Assembly: GCA_964586655.1 (NCBI GenBank)
Contig: CAZPGY010000014.1
Location: forward strand, 3,191-67,190
Length of the DNA stretch: 64,000 bases
Source of the DNA: JAJYSO01 sp964586655
Lineage (GTDB): Bacteria > Bacteroidota > Bacteroidia > Flavobacteriales > Flavobacteriaceae
Reading direction: 5' to 3'
The number at the start of each line of letters is the position of its first letter. Position 1 is the stretch's first letter. The notes beneath the pieces were generated by a model that saw only the letters and a program-made list of their open reading frames with translations, ran no database searches and was not told the origin of the DNA. This document shows, piece by piece, positions 42,902-51,104 of this stretch. A program made the position numbers and the translations under genes.

Positions 42902-43633
42902 ATGCAATATATCAAAGTCCTTGCCACCGACTCCACCAATACCGATTTAAAAAGACGCCTTCGGGCGCATCGCGAAATGGGCAACACCTGTTTAATGGCA
43001 CAACAACAAACGCAAGCACGGGGACAGTATGGTACAAAATGGGAAAGCGAACCCCATAAAAACCTTACTGTCAGCATCTTACTAAAAGACCTGAATCTTC
43101 CTGCTTCATTGGCTTTTAAGATCAATGCTTTAGTAAGCCTCGCTATTATCAAATTCTTACAGCAAAAAAATGATACCGGCATTTATTCTATCAAATGGCC
43201 TAACGACATATTGTCAGGCAATCAGAAAATCTGCGGAATTCTGATTGAAAACATACTGTACGGCAAAAATATCAGCCACAGCATCATCGGCATTGGACTG
43301 AATGTCAATCAGGATCGGTTTCACACTTTAACCCATGCCACTTCTTTAAAAAATATAACGGGCCAAACCCACGATCTCGACAAATTAATGATCGAACTGA
43401 CCGAAAGGGTCGAAACAGAAGTGTTATCGAAACTCGATGACTCGTTGTCTTCCATTTTGTCAGCCTATAAAAAACTACTCTTCCGTTTGCACAAAACCTC
43501 ACTATTTTCTTTTCCCGAAGGGCCTCAACAAAAAGGCATTATTCAGGGGGTCAACAATCTGGGCCAATTGGAAGTGCTATTTGGCAATCAACTCAGGAAC
43601 TTCAATTTAAAAGAAATCAAGCTTCATTATTGA
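42902..43633 (+). CDS. birA: Biotin--[acetyl-CoA-carboxylase] ligase
   Basis: A 243-residue enzyme of the BPL/LplA fold that activates biotin to biotinyl-AMP and attaches it to carboxylase carrier proteins. Motifs: the ATP/biotin loop ARGQYGTKWESEPHKNLTVS (family GRGQxGxxW), IKWPNDIL and GIGLNVNQ. There is no N-terminal DNA-binding domain, so it is a non-regulatory (class I) ligase. It is transcribed away from rsfS; convergent with the SRPBCC gene, stop codons 1-4 bp apart. Confidence 0.9.
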   Translation: MQYIKVLATDSTNTDLKRRLRAHREMGNTCLMAQQQTQARGQYGTKWESEPHKNLTVSILLKDLNLPASLAFKINALVSLAIIKFLQQKNDTGIYSIKWPNDILSGNQKICGILIENILYGKNISHSIIGIGLNVNQDRFHTLTHATSLKNITGQTHDLDKLMIELTERVETEVLSKLDDSLSSILSAYKKLLFRLHKTSLFSFPEGPQQKGIIQGVNNLGQLEVLFGNQLRNFNLKEIKLHY

Positions 43634-43636
43634 CCC

Positions 43637-44032
43637 TCACTGCTGTTGCAAATTTTCACCAAGGGTGGCTATAAATTTTTTCAGGGGTTTTTTAACCATC
43701 ATGGCCAGCATAGGAGACAAATCGCCTTCAAAAACAAACTGTACCTCACATTGATCGGCGGTCAATTGCTCAATAAGAGCCGTGAGCGTAAAATCGATTT
43801 TTCCCCCGGCGGCTCCCAAATCAATCCGATGATGCGCTTGCTGGTCAATCTTTTTAAGGGCAATTTCAGGCATGCCTTTTAATTGAAATAAAAAGCCCTC
43901 TGCTCCTCTCAATTCAAATTTGGCCGTATTTTCAGGCATCAATTTTTCATAATTCTCAGGTTGACTTAAAAAGTTAAATACATTTTCCTGAGGCTTGTCG
44001 AGTTTTGTTTTTTTACTGGTAAGATTCATCAT
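43637..44032 (-). CDS. SRPBCC-fold protein
   Basis: A 131-residue protein of the START/SRPBCC (polyketide cyclase-like) superfamily. The pattern VFNFLSQPENYEKLMPEN at the N-terminus and a C-terminal amphipathic helix (PLKKFIATLGENLQQQ) are typical; this hydrophobic-pocket fold binds lipids or other ligands. It starts 2 bp downstream of pyrE on the same strand, so the two are co-transcribed; Flavobacteriia commonly keep this pair. Ligand unknown. Confidence 0.75.
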   Translation of the reverse strand: MMNLTSKKTKLDKPQENVFNFLSQPENYEKLMPENTAKFELRGAEGFLFQLKGMPEIALKKIDQQAHHRIDLGAAGGKIDFTLTALIEQLTADQCEVQFVFEGDLSPMLAMMVKKPLKKFIATLGENLQQQ

Positions 44033-44034
44033 TT

Positions 44035-44679
44035 TTATTTAGGTTGCCAATTAGCGGGATGCTTGCGCCAAGCATTTAAGGTTTGCAAATATTCTTTTTT
44101 GAGATAACCGGTTTCCAAAGCTTGTTCAAGCAAAATGTGATAATTGCTCAGCGTATAAAACTCGATATCCTGACGTTTAAAATTTTGTTCAGACAAATCA
44201 AATCCATAAGTAAAAATGGCCAACATTCCTTCAATATCGGCTCCTGCATTTTTCAGGGCATTAACAGCGTTTAAGCTACTTTTTCCGGTACTGATCAAAT
44301 CTTCAATAACCACCACTTTCTGTCCCGGTTGCAAGGCGCCTTCAATTTGATTTTTACGACCGTGTTTTTTAGCTTTCGGCCGTACATAAACAAAGGGCAG
44401 GTCCAAAAAATCGGCCACCAAAGCACCAATCCCAATAGCGCCTGTTGCCACTCCGGCGATTAAATCGGGCTTCCCAAAATGGGATTGAAGTTGTGAAGCC
44501 AGTTCTTTTTTTATAAAGTCGCGTACCGCCGGATAGGACAGTATAATGCGGTTGTCACAATAAATGGGAGACTTCCATCCGCTGGACCACGTAAAAGTTT
44601 GTTGTGGATTTAATTTAATTGCCTTAACTTGCAATAATAATTCGGCCGTCTTTTTGGCACTGTTTTTATCTAAAATCAT
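44035..44679 (-). CDS. pyrE: Orotate phosphoribosyltransferase
   Basis: A 214-residue enzyme converting orotate and PRPP to OMP in pyrimidine synthesis. Features: TFTWSSGWKSPIYCDNRIIL, VRPKAKKHGRKNQIEG (active-site loop) and the PRPP-binding VVVIEDLISTGKSSLNAV. The start at ATG 44679 matches the family and lies just 8 bp from the ATG of the divergent NUDIX gene. A -7 box TACATTTG (44692-44685) overlaps that NUDIX start, implying a very short or absent leader. Confidence 0.94.
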   Translation of the reverse strand: MILDKNSAKKTAELLLQVKAIKLNPQQTFTWSSGWKSPIYCDNRIILSYPAVRDFIKKELASQLQSHFGKPDLIAGVATGAIGIGALVADFLDLPFVYVRPKAKKHGRKNQIEGALQPGQKVVVIEDLISTGKSSLNAVNALKNAGADIEGMLAIFTYGFDLSEQNFKRQDIEFYTLSNYHILLEQALETGYLKKEYLQTLNAWRKHPANWQPK

Positions 44680-44684
44680 AACTA

Positions 44685-44692
44685 CAAATGTA
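44685..44692 (-). promoter_or_regulatory. Putative -7 box of pyrE overlapping the NUDIX start codon
   Basis: TACATTTG on the minus strand matches TAnnTTTG and ends 5 bp before the pyrE ATG. It covers the ATG of the divergent NUDIX gene at 44688-44690. A TTG lies upstream but only 12 bases away, shorter than normal. Confidence 0.35.
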
Positions 44693-45275
44693 TAAAGTTT
44701 TTGTCAATGACACCCCTATAATCCTCTCAACAAGAAAGGATATTGGGAATATTTATTTTTCGATTCCCATAGCGGAAGCCAATATAGTTCAAATCATCAA
44801 AAATATAAAAAAAGGAACGCTTAAATATGTCAATCTCTACGATCTTAAAAGAGATCGGTTAATCGAGCTCTTCAAACGCCAAATCAAACCCATTGAAGCC
44901 GGAGGCGGTATTGTCAAAAATCAAAACGGGGAAATGCTGTTTATATTTCGAAAAGGAAAATGGGACTTGCCAAAAGGAAAGCTTGAAAAGGGAGAGCGCA
45001 TTGAGGAAGCCGCTCTTCGCGAGGTGGAAGAAGAAACCGGGGTTCAAAGCCTAAAAATCACAGACAAAACACCCCATATTACCTACCACGTAATGAAGAA
45101 AAAGGGAGAATATCGCTTAAAAGTTACCCATTGGTTTCAAATGGAAACAAACGATAAGCAGGAATTAACTCCACAAAAAGAAGAGGACATCACCAAAGCA
45201 GAATGGAAAAGTCCCCAAGCCTATGACCAAGTGTTGAAAAACTCTTATGGAAACATCAAGTTGCTCCTGGCATAG
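44688..45275 (+). CDS. NUDIX hydrolase
   Basis: A 195-residue protein. An N-terminal region of about 75 residues unique to the flavobacterial type (MYKVFVNDTPIIL onward) precedes a NUDIX domain with the complete box GKLEKGERIEEAALREVEEE-TG (about residues 99-121) that binds Mg and cleaves nucleoside diphosphate-X compounds. KGKWDLPKGKL is also canonical. Substrate unknown. It is divergent from pyrE by only 8 bp. Confidence 0.88.
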   Translation: MYKVFVNDTPIILSTRKDIGNIYFSIPIAEANIVQIIKNIKKGTLKYVNLYDLKRDRLIELFKRQIKPIEAGGGIVKNQNGEMLFIFRKGKWDLPKGKLEKGERIEEAALREVEEETGVQSLKITDKTPHITYHVMKKKGEYRLKVTHWFQMETNDKQELTPQKEEDITKAEWKSPQAYDQVLKNSYGNIKLLLA

Positions 45276-45467
45276 CCCCGAATTTCACAAGACAATAATG
45301 TTGTTTTTGGATTAAGTAATAATACTTTGTTTTCAAATTTATCTGTTAAACCCTAAACCGAACATTTGCGCAACGCTGTTAGCTATATTTTTTTACGGCT
45401 CCACTGTTATTTTGGCAGAAATAACTTAAAATCCATTTTATACCCTTTAAAGTTGGGAGCAATTCAA

Positions 45468-47816
45468 ATGGGTTTTGAACCTTCCATTAAATTTGCAATT
45501 ATCCCTTTCTTACTAATGAGTGGAGCTGCACTGGCACAAAACGTCAGTGTGGATCCCGATATTTATACCCCTCAGCAATTGGTGGAAGACGTTTTGATCA
45601 ACAGCGGGTGTATTGACAATATCCAAGTGACCCACGCGGTCAGTGGTAATTACAACGGGGCAGACAAGAGTTTTGGTTATTTTGAAAACAATGGTGGCCC
45701 CTTTCCCTTTGCCAACGGAATTGTCATGAGCACCGGGCGGCTCAGCAGTGTGCCCGGCCCCAATTCGTACTTGAGTGACGGCGATGCCCCGGGCTGGGGT
45801 GGTGATGCAGATTTGGAACAGTACCTCAACATCAACCATACGGTTAATGCTACTATTATTGAGTTTGATTTTACACCTCACGCCAATAACATCAGGTTTC
45901 GCTACATCTTTGCCTCAGAAGAATATCGAAAAAACAATGCCACTACCTGCCAATATTCAGATGCTTTTGCTTTTTTGATTAAGCCTCTCGGCGGTACTTA
46001 TCAAAATATTGCTGTAATTCCGGGCACCAATATCCCGGTTAAAGTCACTACAGTACACCCCGAAATTCCCGGTGGTTGTCCTCCTGAAAACGAACAGTAT
46101 TTTGGCGGTTGGAATGGGCAAAATGCTCCCATTAATTTTAACGGTCAGACTCGGGTCTTGACTGCGGAGGCCCAAGTAACACCCGGAACGACCTATCACA
46201 TTAAACTCGTGATTGCTGATGAGCAAAATTATCGCTATGACTCTGCCGTCTTTTTAGAAGGAGAAAGTTTTAATATTGGTGCCGATTTAGGAAATGACAT
46301 CACCGGCTTATGTCCGGGAGAACCCTATACGCTAAATCCACAGGGCAACGGCACTCCTCCACAAAACTATCATTGGTATTCTGTAGATCAAAACGGAAAT
46401 GAAACCCTGCTCACCCAAGGCACTCATCAAAATACTTATACGGTTACAGAAAGTGGAACCTACAAGGTAGTTCTCGATTACGGCCCCAATTGCACGGCCA
46501 GCGATATCATTGAAGTCAGCTATGTAGATTTTTCCGATTTGGAACCTAAAACTATTTATTCCTGTGATGTAGATGGGGATGGGATTTCTACTTACAATCT
46601 TCCCAATTTCAACGGCACTTATACCCAAGGACACGCAAATTTTGAGGTCACCGGTTTTTTCCGCGACTCAACCGATGCGGAAAACAATGTCAATCCCATT
46701 CAAAATCCGGAAGCCTTTCACAATACCAGCCCCAATCAAGTAATTTATGTTCGTATAGAAACCCCCGGAGGCTGTAGCACTACCCTTGCAATCACCTTAG
46801 CCCTCAACGAAAGCAACTACAACCCGGTTTATCTTGCGCAATGCAGTAACACCGCCGGCAGTACGCTCACTTATTTATTAACAGATGCTGTCAGTAAAAT
46901 TCAGGAAGAAATCGGGCAACCTGTACAAGGGGTTCAGTTTTATGAAACCGCTGCCGATGCCAATACCGGCAATAATCCGCTTGCTTCCACTTATAGTATT
47001 GAAGCAAGTGCACTGCCCCATTCGCTTTACGCAAAACTGGGCAGTAATATTGGCTGTCAGGGGTTGGTTGAGCTGATCTTGGCGACCTCGTCTGCCCCAA
47101 AAATAAATCCGCTCTACAAGCCCGATGCGCTTTGTCCTGACAATTTAAACGGGGTGACTATTCATTCCGGGGTAATGGGCGATGCCGATGCTTATCGTTT
47201 TGAGTGGGAAAATGGCGCCACTACGCCCACAATTACCGTAAATGAACCCGGAACTTATCAGGTTCACATCACCAAAATAACCCTTATTGGTGATGACACC
47301 CTATTTTGCGCTACCGACAACAGCATAAGCGTGGTTCTTTCCGAAAAACCTATAGTACACTATGAATTGATCGGGGCGCCCAATGATTATCAAGTCAAAA
47401 TAAACGCTACCGGAAATGGAGATTACCGCTATGCAATAGACGCCCCAAACGGCCCTTATTCAAAAAATAACATCTTCCCGGTAGAGACAGGCCGACATTA
47501 TATTTACGTAAAAGACCGCAACGGATGTGGCGTGGTGAAGCGCTCCTTTATGGCCATCGGCTTCATGAAATTTTTCACTCCTAACGGGGATGGTTTTAAT
47601 GATTATTGGCACTTACTCGGTATAGATTCAGGCGAAATAGGCGTTGAAGAAGTGCAAATTTTTGATCGCTACGGAAAGTTATTGATCACCTTGGGACCTT
47701 ATGATGAGTGGGATGGTACTTTTCACGGTAAAAACTTATACCCAAACGATTATTGGTTTAAAATTGTATTTAAGGACGGATCCGTTTATACCAATCACCT
47801 CACCTTGTTGCGTTAA
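45468..47816 (+). CDS. Choice-of-anchor L protein with type B T9SS sorting domain
   Basis: A 782-residue secreted protein. ATG 45468 is preferred over the upstream TTG since it places a signal peptide (FAIIPFLLMSGAALAQ) at the N-terminus. Residues about 30-260 form a choice-of-anchor L domain (FPFANGIVMSTGRLSSVPGP, FRYIFASEEY, ADEQNYRYDSAVFLEG). Ig-like/PKD-like repeats follow, and the last 85 residues (FFTPNGDGFNDYWHLLG, VQIFDRYGKLL, GKNLYPNDYWF) are the gliding-motility type B C-terminal domain recognised by the type IX secretion system. It is thus exported across the outer membrane and probably surface-bound; likely an adhesin, which is inference. Confidence 0.9.
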   Translation: MGFEPSIKFAIIPFLLMSGAALAQNVSVDPDIYTPQQLVEDVLINSGCIDNIQVTHAVSGNYNGADKSFGYFENNGGPFPFANGIVMSTGRLSSVPGPNSYLSDGDAPGWGGDADLEQYLNINHTVNATIIEFDFTPHANNIRFRYIFASEEYRKNNATTCQYSDAFAFLIKPLGGTYQNIAVIPGTNIPVKVTTVHPEIPGGCPPENEQYFGGWNGQNAPINFNGQTRVLTAEAQVTPGTTYHIKLVIADEQNYRYDSAVFLEGESFNIGADLGNDITGLCPGEPYTLNPQGNGTPPQNYHWYSVDQNGNETLLTQGTHQNTYTVTESGTYKVVLDYGPNCTASDIIEVSYVDFSDLEPKTIYSCDVDGDGISTYNLPNFNGTYTQGHANFEVTGFFRDSTDAENNVNPIQNPEAFHNTSPNQVIYVRIETPGGCSTTLAITLALNESNYNPVYLAQCSNTAGSTLTYLLTDAVSKIQEEIGQPVQGVQFYETAADANTGNNPLASTYSIEASALPHSLYAKLGSNIGCQGLVELILATSSAPKINPLYKPDALCPDNLNGVTIHSGVMGDADAYRFEWENGATTPTITVNEPGTYQVHITKITLIGDDTLFCATDNSISVVLSEKPIVHYELIGAPNDYQVKINATGNGDYRYAIDAPNGPYSKNNIFPVETGRHYIYVKDRNGCGVVKRSFMAIGFMKFFTPNGDGFNDYWHLLGIDSGEIGVEEVQIFDRYGKLLITLGPYDEWDGTFHGKNLYPNDYWFKIVFKDGSVYTNHLTLLR

Positions 47817-47957
47817 ACAAAATAGCAATCTGTTTTCCTGCCCGCTCCCCGCTTCTCACTCTGCCATTAGGAATAGTTTAAACATAATTACTAATTCCTT
47901 AACCTAAGCGCCACTCGATAAGTCTTATTTTTGTAGTCCCTAAAAATAATATTGAAG

Positions 47958-48125
47958 ATGCATTGGTTTCGAAAGAGTAAGTGTGAGCAGTTAAAGGCCA
48001 AATATGCCAAATTGATGCGAAAAGCCTATAAAATTGCGCCCAAGAATAAAGTCAAAAGCGATCAGTTGAACCGACAAGCCCTTGCCTTAAAAAAACAGAT
48101 TCAGCAACTGGAACTACAGTCCTGA
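47958..48125 (+). CDS. Lacal_2735-type small protein
   Basis: A 55-residue, strongly basic helical protein (MHWFRKSKCEQLKAKYAKLM at the N-terminus, ALKKQIQQLE near the end). The pattern, a short hydrophobic start, then LxxKYxKLMxxAYxxxxxNxxKSD, is that of the Lacal_2735 family, small proteins known from Flavobacteriia without assigned function. Start ATG 47958 and stop TGA 48123-48125. Its last 12 bp overlap the 3' end of the convergent metal-receptor gene. Confidence 0.75.
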   Translation: MHWFRKSKCEQLKAKYAKLMRKAYKIAPKNKVKSDQLNRQALALKKQIQQLELQS

Positions 48126-48911
48126 AGATACTGTCTCTCGCCACTTCTTAAAATATCGAAAGGCAGCTTCCAAGCGCGACCCATACCAACTAAAATATTC
48201 GCCGTCACAAAAATCTATGGCCACCGTTTTAAGTTGGCCTTCAATTTCTTTTTTATGTCGCTCCTTAAATGGGAAAGGTTCAGAAGAAAGGAGTAATAAA
48301 TCGGTTTCACCCGGAATTTCTTCGAGCTTTATTTTGGGATACAGCGGGGTGTCTTCAAACACATTTTCAAAGTTGTTCAAAGTCAAAAGATAATTGACAA
48401 AAGTGCCACCGCCCACCACCATCCAAGGTCTTCGCCAGACAAAATAGGCTACTTTTAGTTTGGGTTTGCTTTCGATGAAAGATCGAAAATCCTTCTCTTC
48501 CTGTCTAATTCGCTTGATCAGTGCTTCGGCCGTATCGCTGACTGAAAACAATCGCCCATACTGTTCTATCATTTCATAGGCTCCCGCTAAGGTCTTTACA
48601 TCAGAAATATGAACCGGAAATTCTCGCTCAAGCGTATAAATAATTTCTTTGGTATTTTCCTCTTTATTACACAGAATAATATCGGGATTCAACTCCCTGA
48701 TTCGGTCAAAATGTAAGGTTTTCGTCCCGCCTACCACGGTTTTCTTCTTGCGTAAATCTGCGGGGTGAATGCAAAATTTGGTTAGTCCCACGATATGGTC
48801 TTCCAGGCCCAGATCCACTAAAAGTTCAGTTTGACTGGGAACCAAAGACACAATTCTTTTTGGAGGTTCATCCCAGGTTATCAAACGGTTCATTTGATCG
48901 CGAAGCACCAT
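48114..48911 (-). CDS. BtuF-like helical-backbone metal receptor, no signal peptide
   Basis: A 265-residue protein of the cobalamin/iron-siderophore binding-protein superfamily (PF01497). RIVSLVPSQTELLVDLGL, VGLTKFCIHP, VGGTKTLHFDRIRELNPDIIL and LLLSSEPFPFKERH are characteristic of BtuF-like proteins. Unlike true BtuF it starts directly with the domain (MVLRDQMNRLITWDEPPKRI) and has neither a signal peptide nor lipobox, and no ABC transporter genes are adjacent. It is therefore probably cytoplasmic; a role in cobalamin or another corrinoid-related process is possible but unproven. Confidence 0.8.
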   Translation of the reverse strand: MVLRDQMNRLITWDEPPKRIVSLVPSQTELLVDLGLEDHIVGLTKFCIHPADLRKKKTVVGGTKTLHFDRIRELNPDIILCNKEENTKEIIYTLEREFPVHISDVKTLAGAYEMIEQYGRLFSVSDTAEALIKRIRQEEKDFRSFIESKPKLKVAYFVWRRPWMVVGGGTFVNYLLTLNNFENVFEDTPLYPKIKLEEIPGETDLLLLSSEPFPFKERHKKEIEGQLKTVAIDFCDGEYFSWYGSRLEAAFRYFKKWRETVSSGL

Positions 48912-49114
48912 AGTTTTCGGCTTTTAAAATCGGTGAGTAATACGAAAATGAAAATTTTTATAGACTAAAAATTGATTCCGCTAATTTGCCATACCGTATG
49001 TTTACATTAATTGTCATTACGGTATAAGTTTGACAAAATTACAACATCAGCCGATAAAACCCAATTGTTTTGAGGGGCTCGAAGTGCAAAATATCAAAGG
49101 AAATCGAAGTTCTA

Positions 49115-49819
49115 TTACTTCAACAAATAAGCCACGCCTATCGTTCCGTAAAAACGATCTTCGGAAGCAAAAATAGCGTGTCCTGCCGCAATATCAACTT
49201 GCAAGTTAGGAGCGATGAGATACAACAAGCCCACATCGACATTGTGTTCGTCTTGTATTTTGTTTAGGGTAGAAAAATACTCGGCAAAGGCAGAGAGTTT
49301 TTCGGTGATGCCATAGCCCAAATTTAAAGATAAATCCAAATTGTCAAAATCATTAGACACCCCTATATTATAAGCCAAGGTGAACCTGTTTGACAATACA
49401 TTTTCAAAAGCCAATCGAAGCGCATAAGGCAAGTGATTGACTTTAAAATCTTTACTGGCCAGTTTCCCAAAAGACAAATATCCTATTGCCGTAATGGCCG
49501 GAACAATGCCATCCTGCTGAATGATACGTTGTTTCACACTCAGGGTGAGGGGTTGCAGGCCACTCAAACTACCCATCTTACCGGCATCAGCCTCCAATCG
49601 AATTCCGGTAGAGTTGGTCAATCCATAGCGTAGCATAAAATTACTCATGACTGTTTCTTCCGCCAATGTAACCCCTTCCTCAAATTGAAAATGCCCTTGA
49701 ATGACCGTAGAAACTCCATCACTTTGATCGGGGCGATCCGTATCAATTGTTTGGGCAGAAATATTGATAGACAATAAACCGATGAGCAGTATAAGCATTA
49801 ATTGCTGTTTTTTCTGCAT
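49115..49819 (-). CDS. Outer-membrane beta-barrel protein (phenol-degradation meta-type)
   Basis: A 234-residue protein with a signal peptide (cleavage after ISA about residue 22). The mature start TIDTDRPDQSDGVSTVIQG-FQFEEG is the pattern of the MetA-pathway phenol degradation-like (PF13557) barrel family often annotated as transporter. Alternating strands (FMLRYGLTNSTGIRLE, LAYNIGVSNDFDNLDLSLNLGYG) run to the terminal FYGTIGVAYLLK. Ligand unknown. Single gene on the minus strand. Confidence 0.75.
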   Translation of the reverse strand: MQKKQQLMLILLIGLLSINISAQTIDTDRPDQSDGVSTVIQGHFQFEEGVTLAEETVMSNFMLRYGLTNSTGIRLEADAGKMGSLSGLQPLTLSVKQRIIQQDGIVPAITAIGYLSFGKLASKDFKVNHLPYALRLAFENVLSNRFTLAYNIGVSNDFDNLDLSLNLGYGITEKLSAFAEYFSTLNKIQDEHNVDVGLLYLIAPNLQVDIAAGHAIFASEDRFYGTIGVAYLLK

Positions 49820-49981
49820 AGCTTTATAAAGGATTTAAAAATTAAAATTACGACCATAAGAATTCAATCTGCTTCTATGAGACCATAAAGTAAAAACTGA
49901 CTTTTTATCATCTTCTACAAATTGAAACGCAAAAATACCTCTTTTAGTCAAGTTTAAACCAAGACGAATGGTATAAAAATC

Positions 49982-50188
49982 TTAATCTGATTGAAACTCA
50001 AGGATATCTCCGGGCTGGCAATCCAATATATCGCAAATTGCTTCTAAAGTGGAAAATCGAATAGCCCTTGCTTTCCCGGTTTTTAGAATAGAAAGATTCG
50101 CAGTAGTAATGCCAATTTTCGAAGCTAACTCATTACTTCTCATTTTCCGCTTAGCAAGCATTATATCAAGATTTATAACAATTGCCAT
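49982..50188 (-). CDS. Xre-family transcriptional regulator
   Basis: A 68-residue helix-turn-helix protein (YozG/HTH_26 type): VINLDIMLAKRKMRSNELAS, GITTANLSILKTGKARAIRF with the recognition helix, STLEAICDILDCQPGDILEF. It begins 2 bp after the DUF2975 gene on the same strand, so they form a two-gene operon. Xre/DUF2975 pairs are widespread; the HTH protein presumably autoregulates through the repeated AATCATCGA sites around the operon promoter (50727-50780). Confidence 0.88.
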   Translation of the reverse strand: MAIVINLDIMLAKRKMRSNELASKIGITTANLSILKTGKARAIRFSTLEAICDILDCQPGDILEFQSD

Positions 50189-50190
50189 AA

Positions 50191-50712
50191 TTATATGGTT
50201 AATTCATTTTCCTCTTTGGCGTGTTTAGCAATTTTAAATATCGTGCTTAAAATCATAAAAAACAACCCTAAACACAACACAGACAAAAAGGAGCCAAGTC
50301 CCGAATGAAACTCAATATAGATGTTTCCTTGGAAAATTTTGTACAAAAAAACTGGAATATTACTTAAACAAGCTATCAAGACAAAGCATAGCCCCATTCT
50401 ATGAAAGCCCTTAATGACATATGGTTCGAATAATTTCATTCTTGTGAAAAGTCGTATAATTTTCCTCAATACAAATATAGAATACACAAAAAGCCCATAT
50501 ACAATCATTATGATTATCAACATCAAAAAGGCTTCTGTTTCCCCTATAGTATTTACTCCTTTTATATCTTTAACCGTAAAAAATATTGACAGCATTTTTA
50601 CATCGCCGGAAAACAAGAACAAGCCAAAGCACAAGGCTAAAATAGCTCCTAACATTATTAAAATAATAAATAGGAAATCAAGTATCGTCTTAAGAATCCA
50701 TAATTTTCGCAT
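50191..50712 (-). CDS. DUF2975 membrane protein
   Basis: A 173-residue protein; ATG 50712 is selected since it begins directly before the first transmembrane helix (MRKLWILKTILDFLFIIL) and is preceded by a good promoter, whereas the longer frame would start inside it. Four hydrophobic helices are visible, with FTRMKLFEPYVIKGFHRMG between helices 2 and 3, the family's conserved loop. DUF2975 proteins accompany Xre regulators, possibly as membrane sensors; nothing firm is known. The gene is more A+T-rich than the surrounding core genes. Confidence 0.82.
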   Translation of the reverse strand: MRKLWILKTILDFLFIILIMLGAILALCFGLFLFSGDVKMLSIFFTVKDIKGVNTIGETEAFLMLIIIMIVYGLFVYSIFVLRKIIRLFTRMKLFEPYVIKGFHRMGLCFVLIACLSNIPVFLYKIFQGNIYIEFHSGLGSFLSVLCLGLFFMILSTIFKIAKHAKEENELTI

Positions 50713-50726
50713 CGTATTATTTTTAA

Positions 50727-50780
50727 AATCATCGATACAAATATAATTACAATTATCGAATATCAATAATTAATCATCGA
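50727..50780 (-). promoter_or_regulatory. Repeated sites around the Xre operon promoter
   Basis: The 9-mer AATCATCGA occurs at 50727-50735 and again at 50772-50780, 45 bp apart (about four helical turns), on both sides of the promoter; a related TATCGA lies between at 50754-50759. Arrangement suggests binding sites for the adjacent Xre protein. Confidence 0.4.
50738..50766 (-). promoter_or_regulatory. Promoter of the DUF2975-Xre operon
   Basis: Minus strand TTG (50766-50764), an 18-base spacer, then TATATTTG (50745-50738): an exact match to the Bacteroidota consensus, with 25 bp to the chosen ATG. Confidence 0.65.
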
Positions 50781-51033
50781 AAAACAATAACAAAAGTAAT
50801 GTATCAAATTATTTCGCTCAATTTTCATAAAGTTACCAAAACTATGAACATAAAGAGAAAGAGCATGAATAAAGCAATAAGCTTATAGACTCATCTTGAA
50901 TGGCTGCTTCTAATTGTTTTTTTAAACAACTTTTTTCAAGACACTTTTTTGTTTTTATACCATGATTTAGATACACACTTTGGGGGTGGTATCGTTATTG
51001 AACATACAGAAAACCGATATTATACAGCATTTC

Positions 51034-51081
51034 ATAAAAAAATCCCAAACGCCTTCACTAAAACGCAAAACCGTTTGGGAT
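51034..51081 (-). terminator. Terminator of pepD
   Basis: On the minus strand ATCCCAAACG...CGTTTGGGAT gives a perfect 10-bp stem with a 20-base loop, followed by seven T residues. It begins 23 bp after the pepD stop. The rest of the 392-bp gap 50713-51104 holds the Xre promoter and no gene. Confidence 0.8.
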
Positions 51082-51104
51082 AGTTTTGTACTTCCTTAAT
51101 AAAT

